A DNA stretch of 62,000 bases from Symbiodinium natans (lineage: Eukaryota; Sar; Dinophyceae; Suessiales; Symbiodiniaceae), in the NCBI GenBank assembly GCA_905221605.1, contig CAJNDS010002459.1, positions 52,501-114,500 of the forward strand, given 5' to 3'. The position numbers and the translations under genes were made by a program. The notes under the pieces were generated by a model. It saw only the letters and a list, made by a program, of their open reading frames with translations, ran no database searches and was not told the DNA's origin. Of the stretch, positions 17,226-27,900 are shown piece after piece. Every line of letters starts with the position of its first letter. The stretch's first letter is position 1.

Positions 17226-20200
17226 TTTCCTGTTGTTCGCGCGAAACAGTCGCGTGCTGCTCCAAAAACTTGCGAGTCATTGTGATTATACCGGCGTCGC
17301 TCGCGCGCCGAAGCCGGACCGCCGCTAACGAAACCCAACGAATGTTGCTGCCAAGGGAATGTTGTCAGGGGCTGCGTGCACACCGAACGACACCGCGCAT
17401 GCTGCACAGGTCATCAACCTGACATTCGTGGTGCCATTTCGAGAGCCTTCGCTGGGATTTCCTCTTGAAACCATTTGGAAACTTGAGGAGCACTCGAGGT
17501 CGAAGGAAGTGCTGTGGTGCGGTGTGGTCTGCGGGGGTTTCTCGCGGTTTTCTCGGACATCTTGTGCTGCGAAGGTTTCAGTGCAACCCCCCAGCCACTG
17601 TGCATCACGCAAAAAAGGCCCCCGAGCTCTGGAAAGCCAAGAAGAGATCGTCCAGCGGGGGGCCATTTCGAATGTTTGTGTGGGCCATGAGCAAGGGTCC
17701 CATCTCACATGTCACTGGTCCTTTCAGCCGCTAGCCTTGCTCGCACGAGCTCTGGCCGCTGACATCTTCTGTATGTAGGCGAAGGTTGCTATAAGGAGCC
17801 GGCGGCCAACTGTTGCCAGACCGCCATCGCCTGGAGCGACTGGCCGCTAGGCAGCCGAGCTGAGAACTGCGTTTGCAAGCTCCTGACACCTTCCCGCTCC
17901 CGCCTCGGGCTGTGGGAATGCGCCAAAAGGAACTGGCACGTTGCAGCATTGACAGCAGCGACTTGAGACAGAAGGGGGCACCCATGGCACATCCGGCCTT
18001 GATAAGGAAGGCCTGGCATGGGAGCCTCAACAGAAATCTGCCACTTCGAGCCTTTTGGTTCTGCTCATTGCTCCATTTTACTTGCAGCCATGATGCACTG
18101 ACTGAAGGTTTGTCGGCTGCTTGGGCACGCTTCTTCCGCTGCTTTGCAGACTGCCCTGCCTCAGCATGGCAACGCCACTGCAACAACGGTGTTTAGGCCT
18201 GCAAAAAATGCTAGGCGAGCTGCTGCAGAAGACTCATCATCTATGGGGAAAGGCTCCATCTCACCTTTAGCATTCATGAGCACAGGCAGCCATTCCTTAG
18301 CCGGCCAAGCAGAGCTTTCCCACGAAACAAGAGGCACCACAGCTACGTCGAAGGTCATATTCATGTTGTTGATTTAATTAGTATTATTGTTAACATCAAT
18401 GATACTCATGTTATTCTTATTGGTTATCATTGCTACTATTGTTTTTATTATTTATTGAAGCTTGTTGCAGCCACTTGCACCGGATGCGCAGCCAGCTGCA
18501 GCATCAGCTCAGGACTGCTTCTCAAGCGTTTGACGTTCTCGGCCCGACCCTGCCACTTGGCTCGAGTGACCTGACATACCTGCGAAGATGCAAGTGGGAC
18601 GAAACATGACGAGACAGCCGATTGCACGAGGCGGGGTGTCAGATCCCACTTCGAGTGAAGACCTGCCTTGGAACTGTTAAAGCCCGGCAGGCATAGCCTG
18701 AGCGCATGGGCAAAAGTGCTTCGCATGTGCAGGCATGTCCTTACTTGGGGTCTGCACTGGGCCGGCTTGCCATCGAACATTTGCTGAAATCTCTGCCTGC
18801 GAGAAGGGTCGATCTAAACAGCAAAGCCGGATCAGGCGGTCCCAGGGAAAAGAACAGGCAGAGGCACCAAAAACATCAAAGAACCGAAGAAAAGCAAAGA
18901 AGAAAACAAGTCCTTGCAGCCGCCGTGCGGAAGTTGCAGAAGCAGTAGCCCACGTTGCAGCGGTTCGTGAAGTCAGTGGGCAAGTACCTGGCACCGCAGC
19001 AGCATCAGCAAAGCCATGTAAACGTCGAACAGCCCTGCTGGAGTAAACCAAAGGGTGCTCTTTTGAGAAACGACTTGAAAACGATTCTGCGTTAGATCCT
19101 TTTTCGAGACCCGCGATGGCCCTTGCACGTGACCCACCAGCGATGAATAAGTCAAACTCCGCCCCTTACTTTGAACGCAAGCATTTCAGCAAGGATCCGT
19201 CCAATCTGCTTCATGTCAAACAGTATAAACGTCTTCGGTCGCTCAGCGTCTCTTGCTCTCGCGAAGGGTGGCGCACAAGTAGTCAACATCACCCACGAAG
19301 CCAGCGCTGCCCAACCTCTCCACCAACATCTGCCTTCCAGTACTGGTAGAATGCTCTTTTCCCACACTGAAAGGGGCCTTGCAAAGCCCTCGGAACCGGA
19401 GCCTCGTGTACTTGTTCGGAATATTCCTGAGCGGCTGCATCTTCCACCCCCCGTCCGCCCTTGCCGCCTTTTGAGGGCAACCTGTCTGCGCAGTCTGAGC
19501 CAAGGTCCGCAGCATCACCTGGAGGCCACAACTCCGCAAATGTTGTTAAGTAAGTCCTAATCACAGAAGTCCCCTGCACTGGCATCCCAAAACTGTGGCA
19601 GCAGCCGTCGTGTAGCTTCGATCCTCGTCCTCCTCGACGCTTTGGCTGAGCAGGAACGTCGAAGAACACTGAGAAGCTATGAGGCGAAGCCCGGTGTCTG
19701 TTGCACGCAATGCATAGTGCAGGAGCTGTCCTTCTTTTTATTGGCCTTCTTGGCAGCAGCCTCATCACACTCATGAGGCTGAGCTTAGCAAGTTTCTCGA
19801 TGACATGGTAACGCAGACCTGCCCCGGGACCAGCACTGCTTGGCCCGAAGAGTCTGCTAAAGCGGGTGGAGGCGTGCTTGGCGCCTCTGCAAAAAACTCC
19901 CTAAACCCTAAACCCTAAGCCCTAAACCCTCAGAACCCTAAATAAGACTTGCTTGCCAGCCAGCACACGTCAGCCGGGCATGCCTGGATGCTATTGAAGA
20001 GATTCAGCTGCCCATTCCCGGTATCGAAAATTCCGAGTCCTGGCGGCGGCCCCTTGCACTCCTCTGCGCCTTTTTGCCATCAAGCTGGGCCCTCAAGAAC
20101 TTTAGTAGTAAGAGTAGGTAACCTTTAGGCATCTTTAAGCCTTTTGAGGGGGCGCTGTCACCGCTACATAAGCCCAATAGGTTAACCCTCAGTTCCCTTT

Positions 20201-20541
20201 AGGATGCCTGCCTTTGCCCTGTATAGCACTCTGCAGCTGCTCTCCGCCACTCGACCTTCATTCACTCACGGACAAGGTCCATGTTTAAAAGCGCAGTAAT
20301 TAGAACGTTGTTGTTGCTGGTCCACTTGTCCACATGTCTTCATTAGACAGTAAGCTGCGGACCCACTCATCTGGGGCACCAAGTGGCGTGCCTCAGCCGG
20401 AGTACAGAGCATGTGGAAAACAGCCGGGTCGCCTTGCCTTCTTGCATTGTTAGATAAGGTGAATATTTGTTGACCAAGACACTGCCACCTTTGGGCAGAA
20501 ACCACAGGCTGCAGAGTGAGCTGACTATGGTTTATAAATAT
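17226..20541. other. No convincing gene; mixed intergenic sequence
   Basis: Several 60-160 codon frames exist on both strands, but none has a recognisable domain or clear splice context. An AT-rich, triplet-like stretch lies at 18360-18460. A telomere-like block lies at 19897-19945. Confidence 0.4.
19897..19945 (-). repeat. Interstitial telomere-like repeat (CCCTAAA)
   Basis: Six to seven CCCTAAA-type units on the plus strand with CCCTAAG, CCCTCAG and AACCCTAAAT variants. Confidence 0.85.
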
Positions 20542-20820
20542 CTATGGCTGCGGTAGATCATGGTATATCCTAGCCGCCTGTAGCCCCTGCCGTCCGAGAT
20601 TTTTGAGGACACCTGACATTCTGTTAAAGAACATAAAAACGACTTGTACATGGCTTGCTACGAGTATCCACTGGAGCCACCAAATCTGCGGCAAAGCTGT
20701 GACTTGCAGAGACCACCACTGCTGTCCACCAATCGTCGAATAGAGCTGACTTGCATCAGATGCCTCGACTCCCATCCCCTTCAGATGTTGGTCAAACCGC
20801 CAGCTCACCTGGTGAAGCAA
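20542..20820 (-). CDS. Exon-like segment, unknown protein
   Basis: A minus-strand open frame with protein-like, aromatic-rich composition (QVSWRFDQHLKGMGVEAS ... GQQWWSLQVTALPQIWWLQW ... VFMFFNRMSGVLKNLG). It follows a TTCACCAG that could be an acceptor. Not recognised. It may be a single exon or chance. Confidence 0.25.
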   Translation of the reverse strand: MLHQVSWRFDQHLKGMGVEASDASQLYSTIGGQQWWSLQVTALPQIWWLQWILVASHVQVVFMFFNRMSGVLKNLGRQGLQAARIYHDLPQP

Positions 20821-20879
20821 GCGGGTAGCAGAGCCGAGCAGAGCGCTAGGGCCTAGTGGAGAGTGTAGAGACTAGCGTC

Positions 20880-23329
20880 TAGCCATCCACAATATTGAAA
20901 TATTATGGTAGTATAGCATTGTCGTACTGTGAAGTTACGTTACAATATCTTTTCCTATGTATGTATATATGTGCTATTATGGTTTGAATATATGAGGGGG
21001 CTACGAAAATAAGGGAACACTAAGAAAGACCCCCAAACACCCCTAATATCCTAAACTCCCGAAACTTTGAAACCCTAAAGTTAAACCCTAAAGCCTAAAC
21101 CCTAAACCCTGAACCCTGAACCCTAAACCCTAAACCCTAAACCCAGGCGCCTCGACGGGGAGCTCTGGAGCTCGATGCGCCACTTCACTCAAGAGCTGAG
21201 CTGAGCGAGGGACCACCTCCGGGACATGCTCGGTTCGGTGCAGATGCTTTTAGAGCTCTATGAACTTCATGAGGCTTATGACAGCTTTTTGGGCTTTGTG
21301 GTTTTTATGATTTTGATGAGGTGTATGAATGTTAGGATTCTTGTGAGTTTACGAAAGTTGAATAGTTCTATGAGTTGTGAAAGGTTGATGAATGAACTCT
21401 CAATTGCTGCTTTTGGGATGCATGCGCTAAGTCGGGCACCAGCTTCTTGGCGGCGCTCCAGGCCGTGAGCCTCAGATTTTGGAAGCTGAAACTTTACTCA
21501 GATTTCCCGCTTTGCGCTGAGCGACGGGCCATCTGCCCAACTGCGGAGCTAGATCCGCAAGGCAACTGAGAGATGTGAGCTGAGACTGCGGAAAACTCGA
21601 CAGATTTACCACTGGTAGCGACTACAGGGCTACGGTGACGCTCGGGGGGGATGCTCTCACTCCCGATTCAGCTGCCCCTGAGGCCTGGGTGGAACCCGGA
21701 CGACTCGATCTCGCCAGACACTCTCGGACTGGGCCACCTGAAGTCTTGTGGGACTTCGGGGGGGAACAAATTGACAAAGGATCCAACTGAACGCATCTCT
21801 GCCTCATGGAAGGCCATGCTCACCTCTGCACTGCATGGGGCTGTCTTCACTAGAGTCCCAAACGGCTGGTCAAGTTGCCGGCTCTAAACATGCTGCAAGG
21901 CTTTACAAGCAAAAAAGGGCAGATGTAACAGGCTGAGCTGAAGGCTCTGGACAAAGTAGCCAGGCTGTCCACTTCAATCACGCAGCGAAGCACATCTACC
22001 CAAACCTCTGGGAGGCAGCAACGAAAACCGCATGCCAACGATGGGATGGGATCGAGACGCATGTATGACACAGACTATGATCGAAGGGCAAGATGCTGAA
22101 CTAGCCAGGGTAGGGAGAAGACGATTAGACCCAAACCCTACAGACGTGTCTGCTGGTCCAGCCGAGGGTGCAAAGGATGCATCCCTTACAAGCATTGCGT
22201 AGCTCTGAATCCTGAAGCCGGAGCTCTATATTCAAGGAAGCCCTGAAGGAACCCAACATTTGACACGGCCTCTTGTGGGAGCTCGCCCGGCAAACACTCC
22301 TGCGAAGCTGCGAGCGTTTGCCGGCGGCTTAGTCAGATGGCTTTCTGGGCGACTTGTCAAATCTCAGACAAGCAGACATGGCACGTGTGTGACACTGCTC
22401 AGCAAGTCCTTGGAGAGATCGAGTTCCTTCAAGCCTCTTCTTTCAAGGTTGATGTGCGCATTGTAACATTTCTACCACAAGGAGTCAGAGCAATCACTCG
22501 TCACCGCAATCAACGACTTACATCGGCATGCGCTCTGGCGACTCTTAAGCTACACGTGCTAGCACGTAATTCCAGATCCCTTTGCAGCGCCGTTCCTGCC
22601 AGCGCTGGCGTTGAGGGGCTGGCCTCACCACCATGCCGACAAAGGAAGGGCACATTTTCTTTGATCCAAACCGAACTACTCAGGGGCAGGCTGAGAAATA
22701 AAGAACTGGCGAGGAGGGTGGGGCATGTCGCTGGAAGCCCACGTACCTCACCAATCCAACCCCACATGCAAACCCGCAGGTCGGCGCAAGGTGCCGAATC
22801 GTTTGGCGCACGGCGACGATGACGGTAGCTTTCCATCCCTTCAGGGCAGTGAGGGATGCTCCGTCAACTCCACTCCGTTCCCCAGTGTACACCCAAAAGA
22901 CCTTGTAGGAGGCTTCAGAAAATTTCGGGCCCAGAAGCGTGGACTGTTCACTGAGGTTACTGACCACTCAAATTTTAGCCGTTCTGGGAACGGCCTCGTA
23001 CTTTCGGCTGCATTCGGATGTGGCAGCTCCTGGTCAGGTTCCCGAGGCCACAGGCACTTGCAAGAAGGCGGCCGGTCCTTGCTGGAATCCAGGTGCGTTT
23101 CCGTCTCCTCCTCGCCCTCTCCTTCGAGTATCTTCACGTCTGGCCATGATCTCGTTCTGATAGTCGGGACCAGAAACATGTAGAGCCCTGAACCCCAATC
23201 CTGAAGCTCATGAAGCCTGCTCAAGGGTTGTTGCTCAAAGGTAACAGCGGGCTTCCGAGCCTCCAGAGTGCAGCTACCTTCCCGTGGTTGGCCTTGTTAA
23301 CTTCGGTGGGGAATAACTAAACGCTGCAT
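20880..23329. other. No convincing gene
   Basis: An AT-rich patch at 20885-21000, a TACGAAAATAAGGG repeat-like segment (21003-21046) and a telomere-like block (21072-21145) come first. From 21150 to 23330 there are only short frames without recognisable features. The last few hundred bases may be the 5' untranslated part of the LINE. Confidence 0.4.
21072..21145 (-). repeat. Interstitial telomere-like repeat (CCCTAAA)
   Basis: About ten imperfect CCCTAAA units on the plus strand, becoming more regular toward 21145. Confidence 0.85.
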
Positions 23330-23461
23330 TTGCTCATGTGGTTTCTTTTATTCCTTTTGATTAACTTCACATGGTGCCCACTCACCATTGGAGAAGCGTG
23401 TACCACAGTTCGTAGCGCGGGAAGGTGTGCATTCTGGCTCCCTTTTCCCTGCCTGGCTGCA

Positions 23462-24994
23462 ATGTCCGGTGCAAATCCGAAAGTCGCTCCTTGGGAAACC
23501 AAATCAGGCATTCAAGGCCTTCGGCTAGCCGAGCCCAATGAACTTCAGTTGGCGACGGGCAAGGATGTCGAAAATCTTTCCGCTGCGAGGGCAGACCAGA
23601 TTCATGAATCTGTTGCAGGATGGGCCTTTGTCAACATGGTCACGGCGAAAGATTTGTTGACACTCAGAACTACCTCCCCATTCGCCCTGCTTTTGAAAGG
23701 TTATGTTGCTGAGAAGTTGCATGCCTGTGGATTGCCCCAAGATCGAACGTCACAAGTGGTGATTTCTGTCCATGATCCAAGACTTGGCAGAGTGGAGCCA
23801 CGGGCAATCACAATGGCAAACTTATCGCACGATGAGATGGACTTCCTTTGCTTGAAAACAGATGAGACCGCCATCCATATGCCGGCTTCCGATAAACTGG
23901 TTGTGTTCGCTGAGTTACGCCAAGCAGATGTGGATCCTGGTGATTGGCAGAAGTATGGAGAAGTGGCGTCTTTCGATACCTATGTCACAACGATCCTTGC
24001 TGCAATCGGTGCTCTTGATCATTGCATTCTTCATCGAACTGCTCAGAAGAACGGTTTCCTTGGCAAGCGCCTGCAAATCCCAAACAGATGCCGGAATGCA
24101 CTGTATGCCAAGAGCGGTTTCTTTGGCGTCCAATTCAGGGCAGCTCGACGCTTCACCGATCCTGCGGAACACGGCCTGGAAGTGATCAAGGTTGAGGCGG
24201 GAAAAAGGCTCTCGGATGTAGCAAAGAACTTCGAAGAAGCAGCGGGGTTCTTGGGAACTTTCGCGTCGCAGGGTACAGTGTACCTCCGTGCTCAAGATGC
24301 TAGCCTGGCCGAGATCAGGTCGGTGTTGTTCGCAGATGATCCGCGCTACAATGAGGCCAACATGATGCTTAAGATCCTTCACAAGTTCCGCGTTGGAGGT
24401 TTTACCACAGGGACTACATTCGGCATGGTCTTCTCTACGCTGCAAAGTGTGGGATGGATTGTGGTCCCAATTCGGATTTGGCATTCCAACGAGCTGGCCA
24501 CGGTCATTGTGGGCTCCGACAAGCCCCCACCAGAGCCCAAGTTCATCACGACGCAAGGTGTTATCCTCATCGAGGAAGCGGATCGCTTTCTGAATGGCTC
24601 TGTCAAGTTCAAGACAAGCACGCGTTCAGCTACGCAGGAGGACACGTCCCGCGACATGAACATGAAGTCATCACAAGTGACAGAGGACCCATGGCTTCAG
24701 AGCGACCCATGGAAGCAAGCGCTTTCTTCCAGCTCTTCGTCTACAACACCTTTCGCTACAACTTCTCGCGTAGAGATGTTGGAAAAGCAGATGGCTACCA
24801 TGCACAAGCAAGTGCAGCATCTGACCGAAGAGCAGGCTTCCACCAAGTCCACCTTGGCAGAGATGCAAGCGTCAAACAACTCCAACTTCTCTTCGCTGTT
24901 GGACGCCATCAAAGAATTGCGCGATTTGCAAACATCGTCGAGGGCATCTACCCCAGTGAAATCGCCAGCGTCGAAGCTACCACGAAAGGCGTAG
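23462..24994 (+). CDS. LINE ORF1 protein with C-terminal coiled coil
   Basis: The open frame begins upstream; a first ATG at 23336 would add a hydrophobic leader (MWFLLFLLINFTW). I prefer the ATG at 23462 (MSGANPKVAPWETK), giving 510 aa, because what follows has even, soluble-protein composition. A globular middle is followed by an Asp/Ser-rich linker (TEDPWLQSDPWKQALSSSSSS) and a coiled coil near the end (VEMLEKQMATMHKQVQHL, LAEMQASN ... LLDAIKELRDLQ). It ends in a basic Ser/Pro tail at TAG 24992-24994. LINE ORF1 proteins bind element RNA and multimerise. No RRM or zinc knuckle is visible. ORF2 is in the -1 frame relative to it. Confidence 0.8.
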   Translation: MSGANPKVAPWETKSGIQGLRLAEPNELQLATGKDVENLSAARADQIHESVAGWAFVNMVTAKDLLTLRTTSPFALLLKGYVAEKLHACGLPQDRTSQVVISVHDPRLGRVEPRAITMANLSHDEMDFLCLKTDETAIHMPASDKLVVFAELRQADVDPGDWQKYGEVASFDTYVTTILAAIGALDHCILHRTAQKNGFLGKRLQIPNRCRNALYAKSGFFGVQFRAARRFTDPAEHGLEVIKVEAGKRLSDVAKNFEEAAGFLGTFASQGTVYLRAQDASLAEIRSVLFADDPRYNEANMMLKILHKFRVGGFTTGTTFGMVFSTLQSVGWIVVPIRIWHSNELATVIVGSDKPPPEPKFITTQGVILIEEADRFLNGSVKFKTSTRSATQEDTSRDMNMKSSQVTEDPWLQSDPWKQALSSSSSSTTPFATTSRVEMLEKQMATMHKQVQHLTEEQASTKSTLAEMQASNNSNFSSLLDAIKELRDLQTSSRASTPVKSPASKLPRKA

Positions 24995-27900
24995 CCTGCA
25001 CAGACATCTGTAGCCTGGGTTCGGAGTGTGTGCTTTGGTTCTGCGCGTTTGCTGTCGTGCTCTTCTTTGGTTTGTTTTTCTTGTGTTTGTCTTGGCTCTT
25101 TGGCTTGTGCGGTTGGGTTATTCTTTCTACTCGTGGCCGAGTCAGAAGTGTTAGACGCCGCAGACATCGGGCATGGCACACACTGCGAACCCTTTCTCTA
25201 GTCGTAGTTGCCTGCGCACCCTTAATTCGGACTCAACATACCTTGATTTCGCAACTTTTGCCACACACCTCTGTGGCCGTTGCCAAGGACGCTACGACGA
25301 GTCCAAGTATGCACGTCGCCCTTGCTTGGGCACCTGTTAATATCCATAGCGTGAGGGACAACCCCTCTAGTTGCCATGCTCCGGATGGCCAAATTCAAAG
25401 CTGCCGTACTCAAGAACTTCTCTGTGGTTCCCTTTCACCACTTATATGCTCTTGTGCCTTCATTTCTGTTTATCTTCCCTGCCTTGGATACCCAGGCGAG
25501 GGACCTGTTGACATTCTTTCGATTAATGTTACAACGCTACGTAAACGCCGCCACGACTTATTTCACATTGATAAGTTGATTGAATCTCCCAATTGCATTC
25601 AATGTGTTTGCTTGCAGGAGACAAGAATCCCGACATCTGCACTCAAATCTTTGCAATCCGAATTTGAACAACACGGCTGGGAGCTGCACACCGGCTTTCA
25701 GCCAAAGATGAAATCCTTGAATTCGCGCGCAGCAGCTGTGCGTCAAGGTCATGGTGGTCTTGCCATTATGACAAGAAAAGACGCGCGAGCGCGTGCTGTC
25801 GAATTCCCAAAAGAGTGGCTGTTTCTCTACGAATATTGTCAGGTTGTGTGGTGCCCTTCTGGTTCGGGGTCGGATGGGTTCTTTGTCGTCAATGTGTATT
25901 TACCGACTCACGATCACAATCGCGAAATCCGTGCTGAGGTAGTAGAGGGCATTTTCCATATGATCTCTACATTTCGCAGTCCGACTTGCGTTTGCGGTGA
26001 CTTCCAAGACCCGCCGTATTCAAACACTTCTATTGTGGAAGCCTTGTGTAAAGGGGGGTGGTCTGATGCTCATCACGAGATTGCGGCGGCGAAAGGTATC
26101 AAGCCCAAGTTCACCTTCTCCGCCCGTAAGAAAGGTTGGGGGGATAGTGACCCTAGAGGTAAGTCTCGCATCGACCTATTTCTTTTGTCCCCAACTTTTC
26201 TTCCCCTCCTTCAGGACGCCGATGTGTTTTATAGCGCGCCTTTCCCAGGTCATGCAGTGGTTTCTATCACTTTGAACATGGACGTGGTGTGCGCTGAAGC
26301 ATTCACGTTGGTTCCTCATAAGAAATGGGATCTTCCCCCTCAGCCTAAATCTGAGGAGGAGTGGGAAGACAGGGAATCAAGATGTCTTCCCATCTTAGTC
26401 AAACATTCTGCGGACCTCATCGCACTAGCCCAATCCTGTGACACAGAGGGTTTGTGGAGCGCTGCTTGCACTGTAGCAACCGAAATGCTAAACTGTGTGT
26501 GCGACAGTCTCGTTCCTTGTACGAGAGGACTGCCCCCTAAGTTCAAGCCGAAAAAGTTTGCCCAAACGCATTCGTCACCCCACTCTGAACAGTCTAGGCT
26601 TGTCAAGTTGAAAAAGCGCATTCGTGAAGCCTCCATACAGAACCAGAGGATCTTGAACAAGCTTCCTGCTGACACGAACACATGTAAAGCTACTGTGAGT
26701 AACATATGCCGTGCTTTGAACGCCTTCGGGTTCCCTTACCCCAAAACGCTACCCCAGCCAGGCACAGATCAAATGGAGTCATGGTTATGTTCGGTTATGG
26801 GCTTCTGCGAGTCTCGCCAAGCACAGGACCTGAAGGACTCTGACAAATCCAAGCTCAACAATTGGAAAACACGCATGCGGACCTCGACAACAGCAGATCG
26901 TAAACAAATCCACAGATGGATTAAGGATGAGTCCCCTTCGTATCCTCGATGCTTCAAGAGGCCCGATGGTACCATTACCGCGAACCCCCAGGAAATGCTG
27001 GACATGGTCAGCGATCGTATGGAAGCTATTTACAACACGCATAAGTCTAAGGACATACCCCAAACCATTCAAGCCTTTAAAGAAAAGTACGCTGCGTCCA
27101 TTGAGGCTTTGAGGTTTGCTTTTGAATGTCCAGAGTTCAACCATTACGATTTATTCCAACTTGCCCAAAAACGGCCCTCGCACAAGGCATCCGGGCTGGA
27201 TGGATGGCTAACCGTCGAGTTGAAATGCCTGCCCCCGTGCGGTTGGTACCCCTTTATGCTGGTCATGAAATTGGCCGAGTCCAGCGGGGTGTGGCCACAA
27301 ATTGTTCGACTCGTCTCTGTCTCTACGATTAGTAAGGGTTTGGGTAACTTTGATCCTTCTCTCATGCGGGCTATTGGAGTGTCCTCTGTAGTATACTCTA
27401 TTTGGTCCTCGCTTCGGTTTAGGCAGCTAACTACTTGGCATGTCCGCATAGCCCCACCCACGCTTTATGGAGGCTTGCAAAAAAGAAAGGCTTCAGATTC
27501 TGAACTCGCCTTTTCAACTGATGTGCATGGGTCAGAAGAGGAGTTTTGCGCCGTACTTGTCGACCGGTATAAGTGCTTCGACCTCATTATCCCCAAGGTA
27601 GCGCTGGAGATTGCACGTGCCCTAGGCCTTCCCCAACCTATCTTTAGGGCAGCATGCGCCTTTTACGACCACCAAATCAAGTTCTTCAAGATAGGAGCTT
27701 TCTTTGGAAGGCGTGTCATGTCTACTAATGCAGCTGTCCAAGGATGCAGTCTTTCTATATTGATGATCAACGCCATGTACTCAGTGCTAGCTCATCATGT
27801 TTCCGGAATGACCCCTGAAGTTCAGTTTGCCTCATTCGTTGATGATTGCAAGTTATGGACAATTAACCAGAATACGGAGCAACTACAGATTGCCTTTTCT

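Noticed and set aside
22337-23224. Frames of 108-161 codons upstream of the LINE
   Set aside because: No conserved features; several overlap on opposite strands with equal likelihood.
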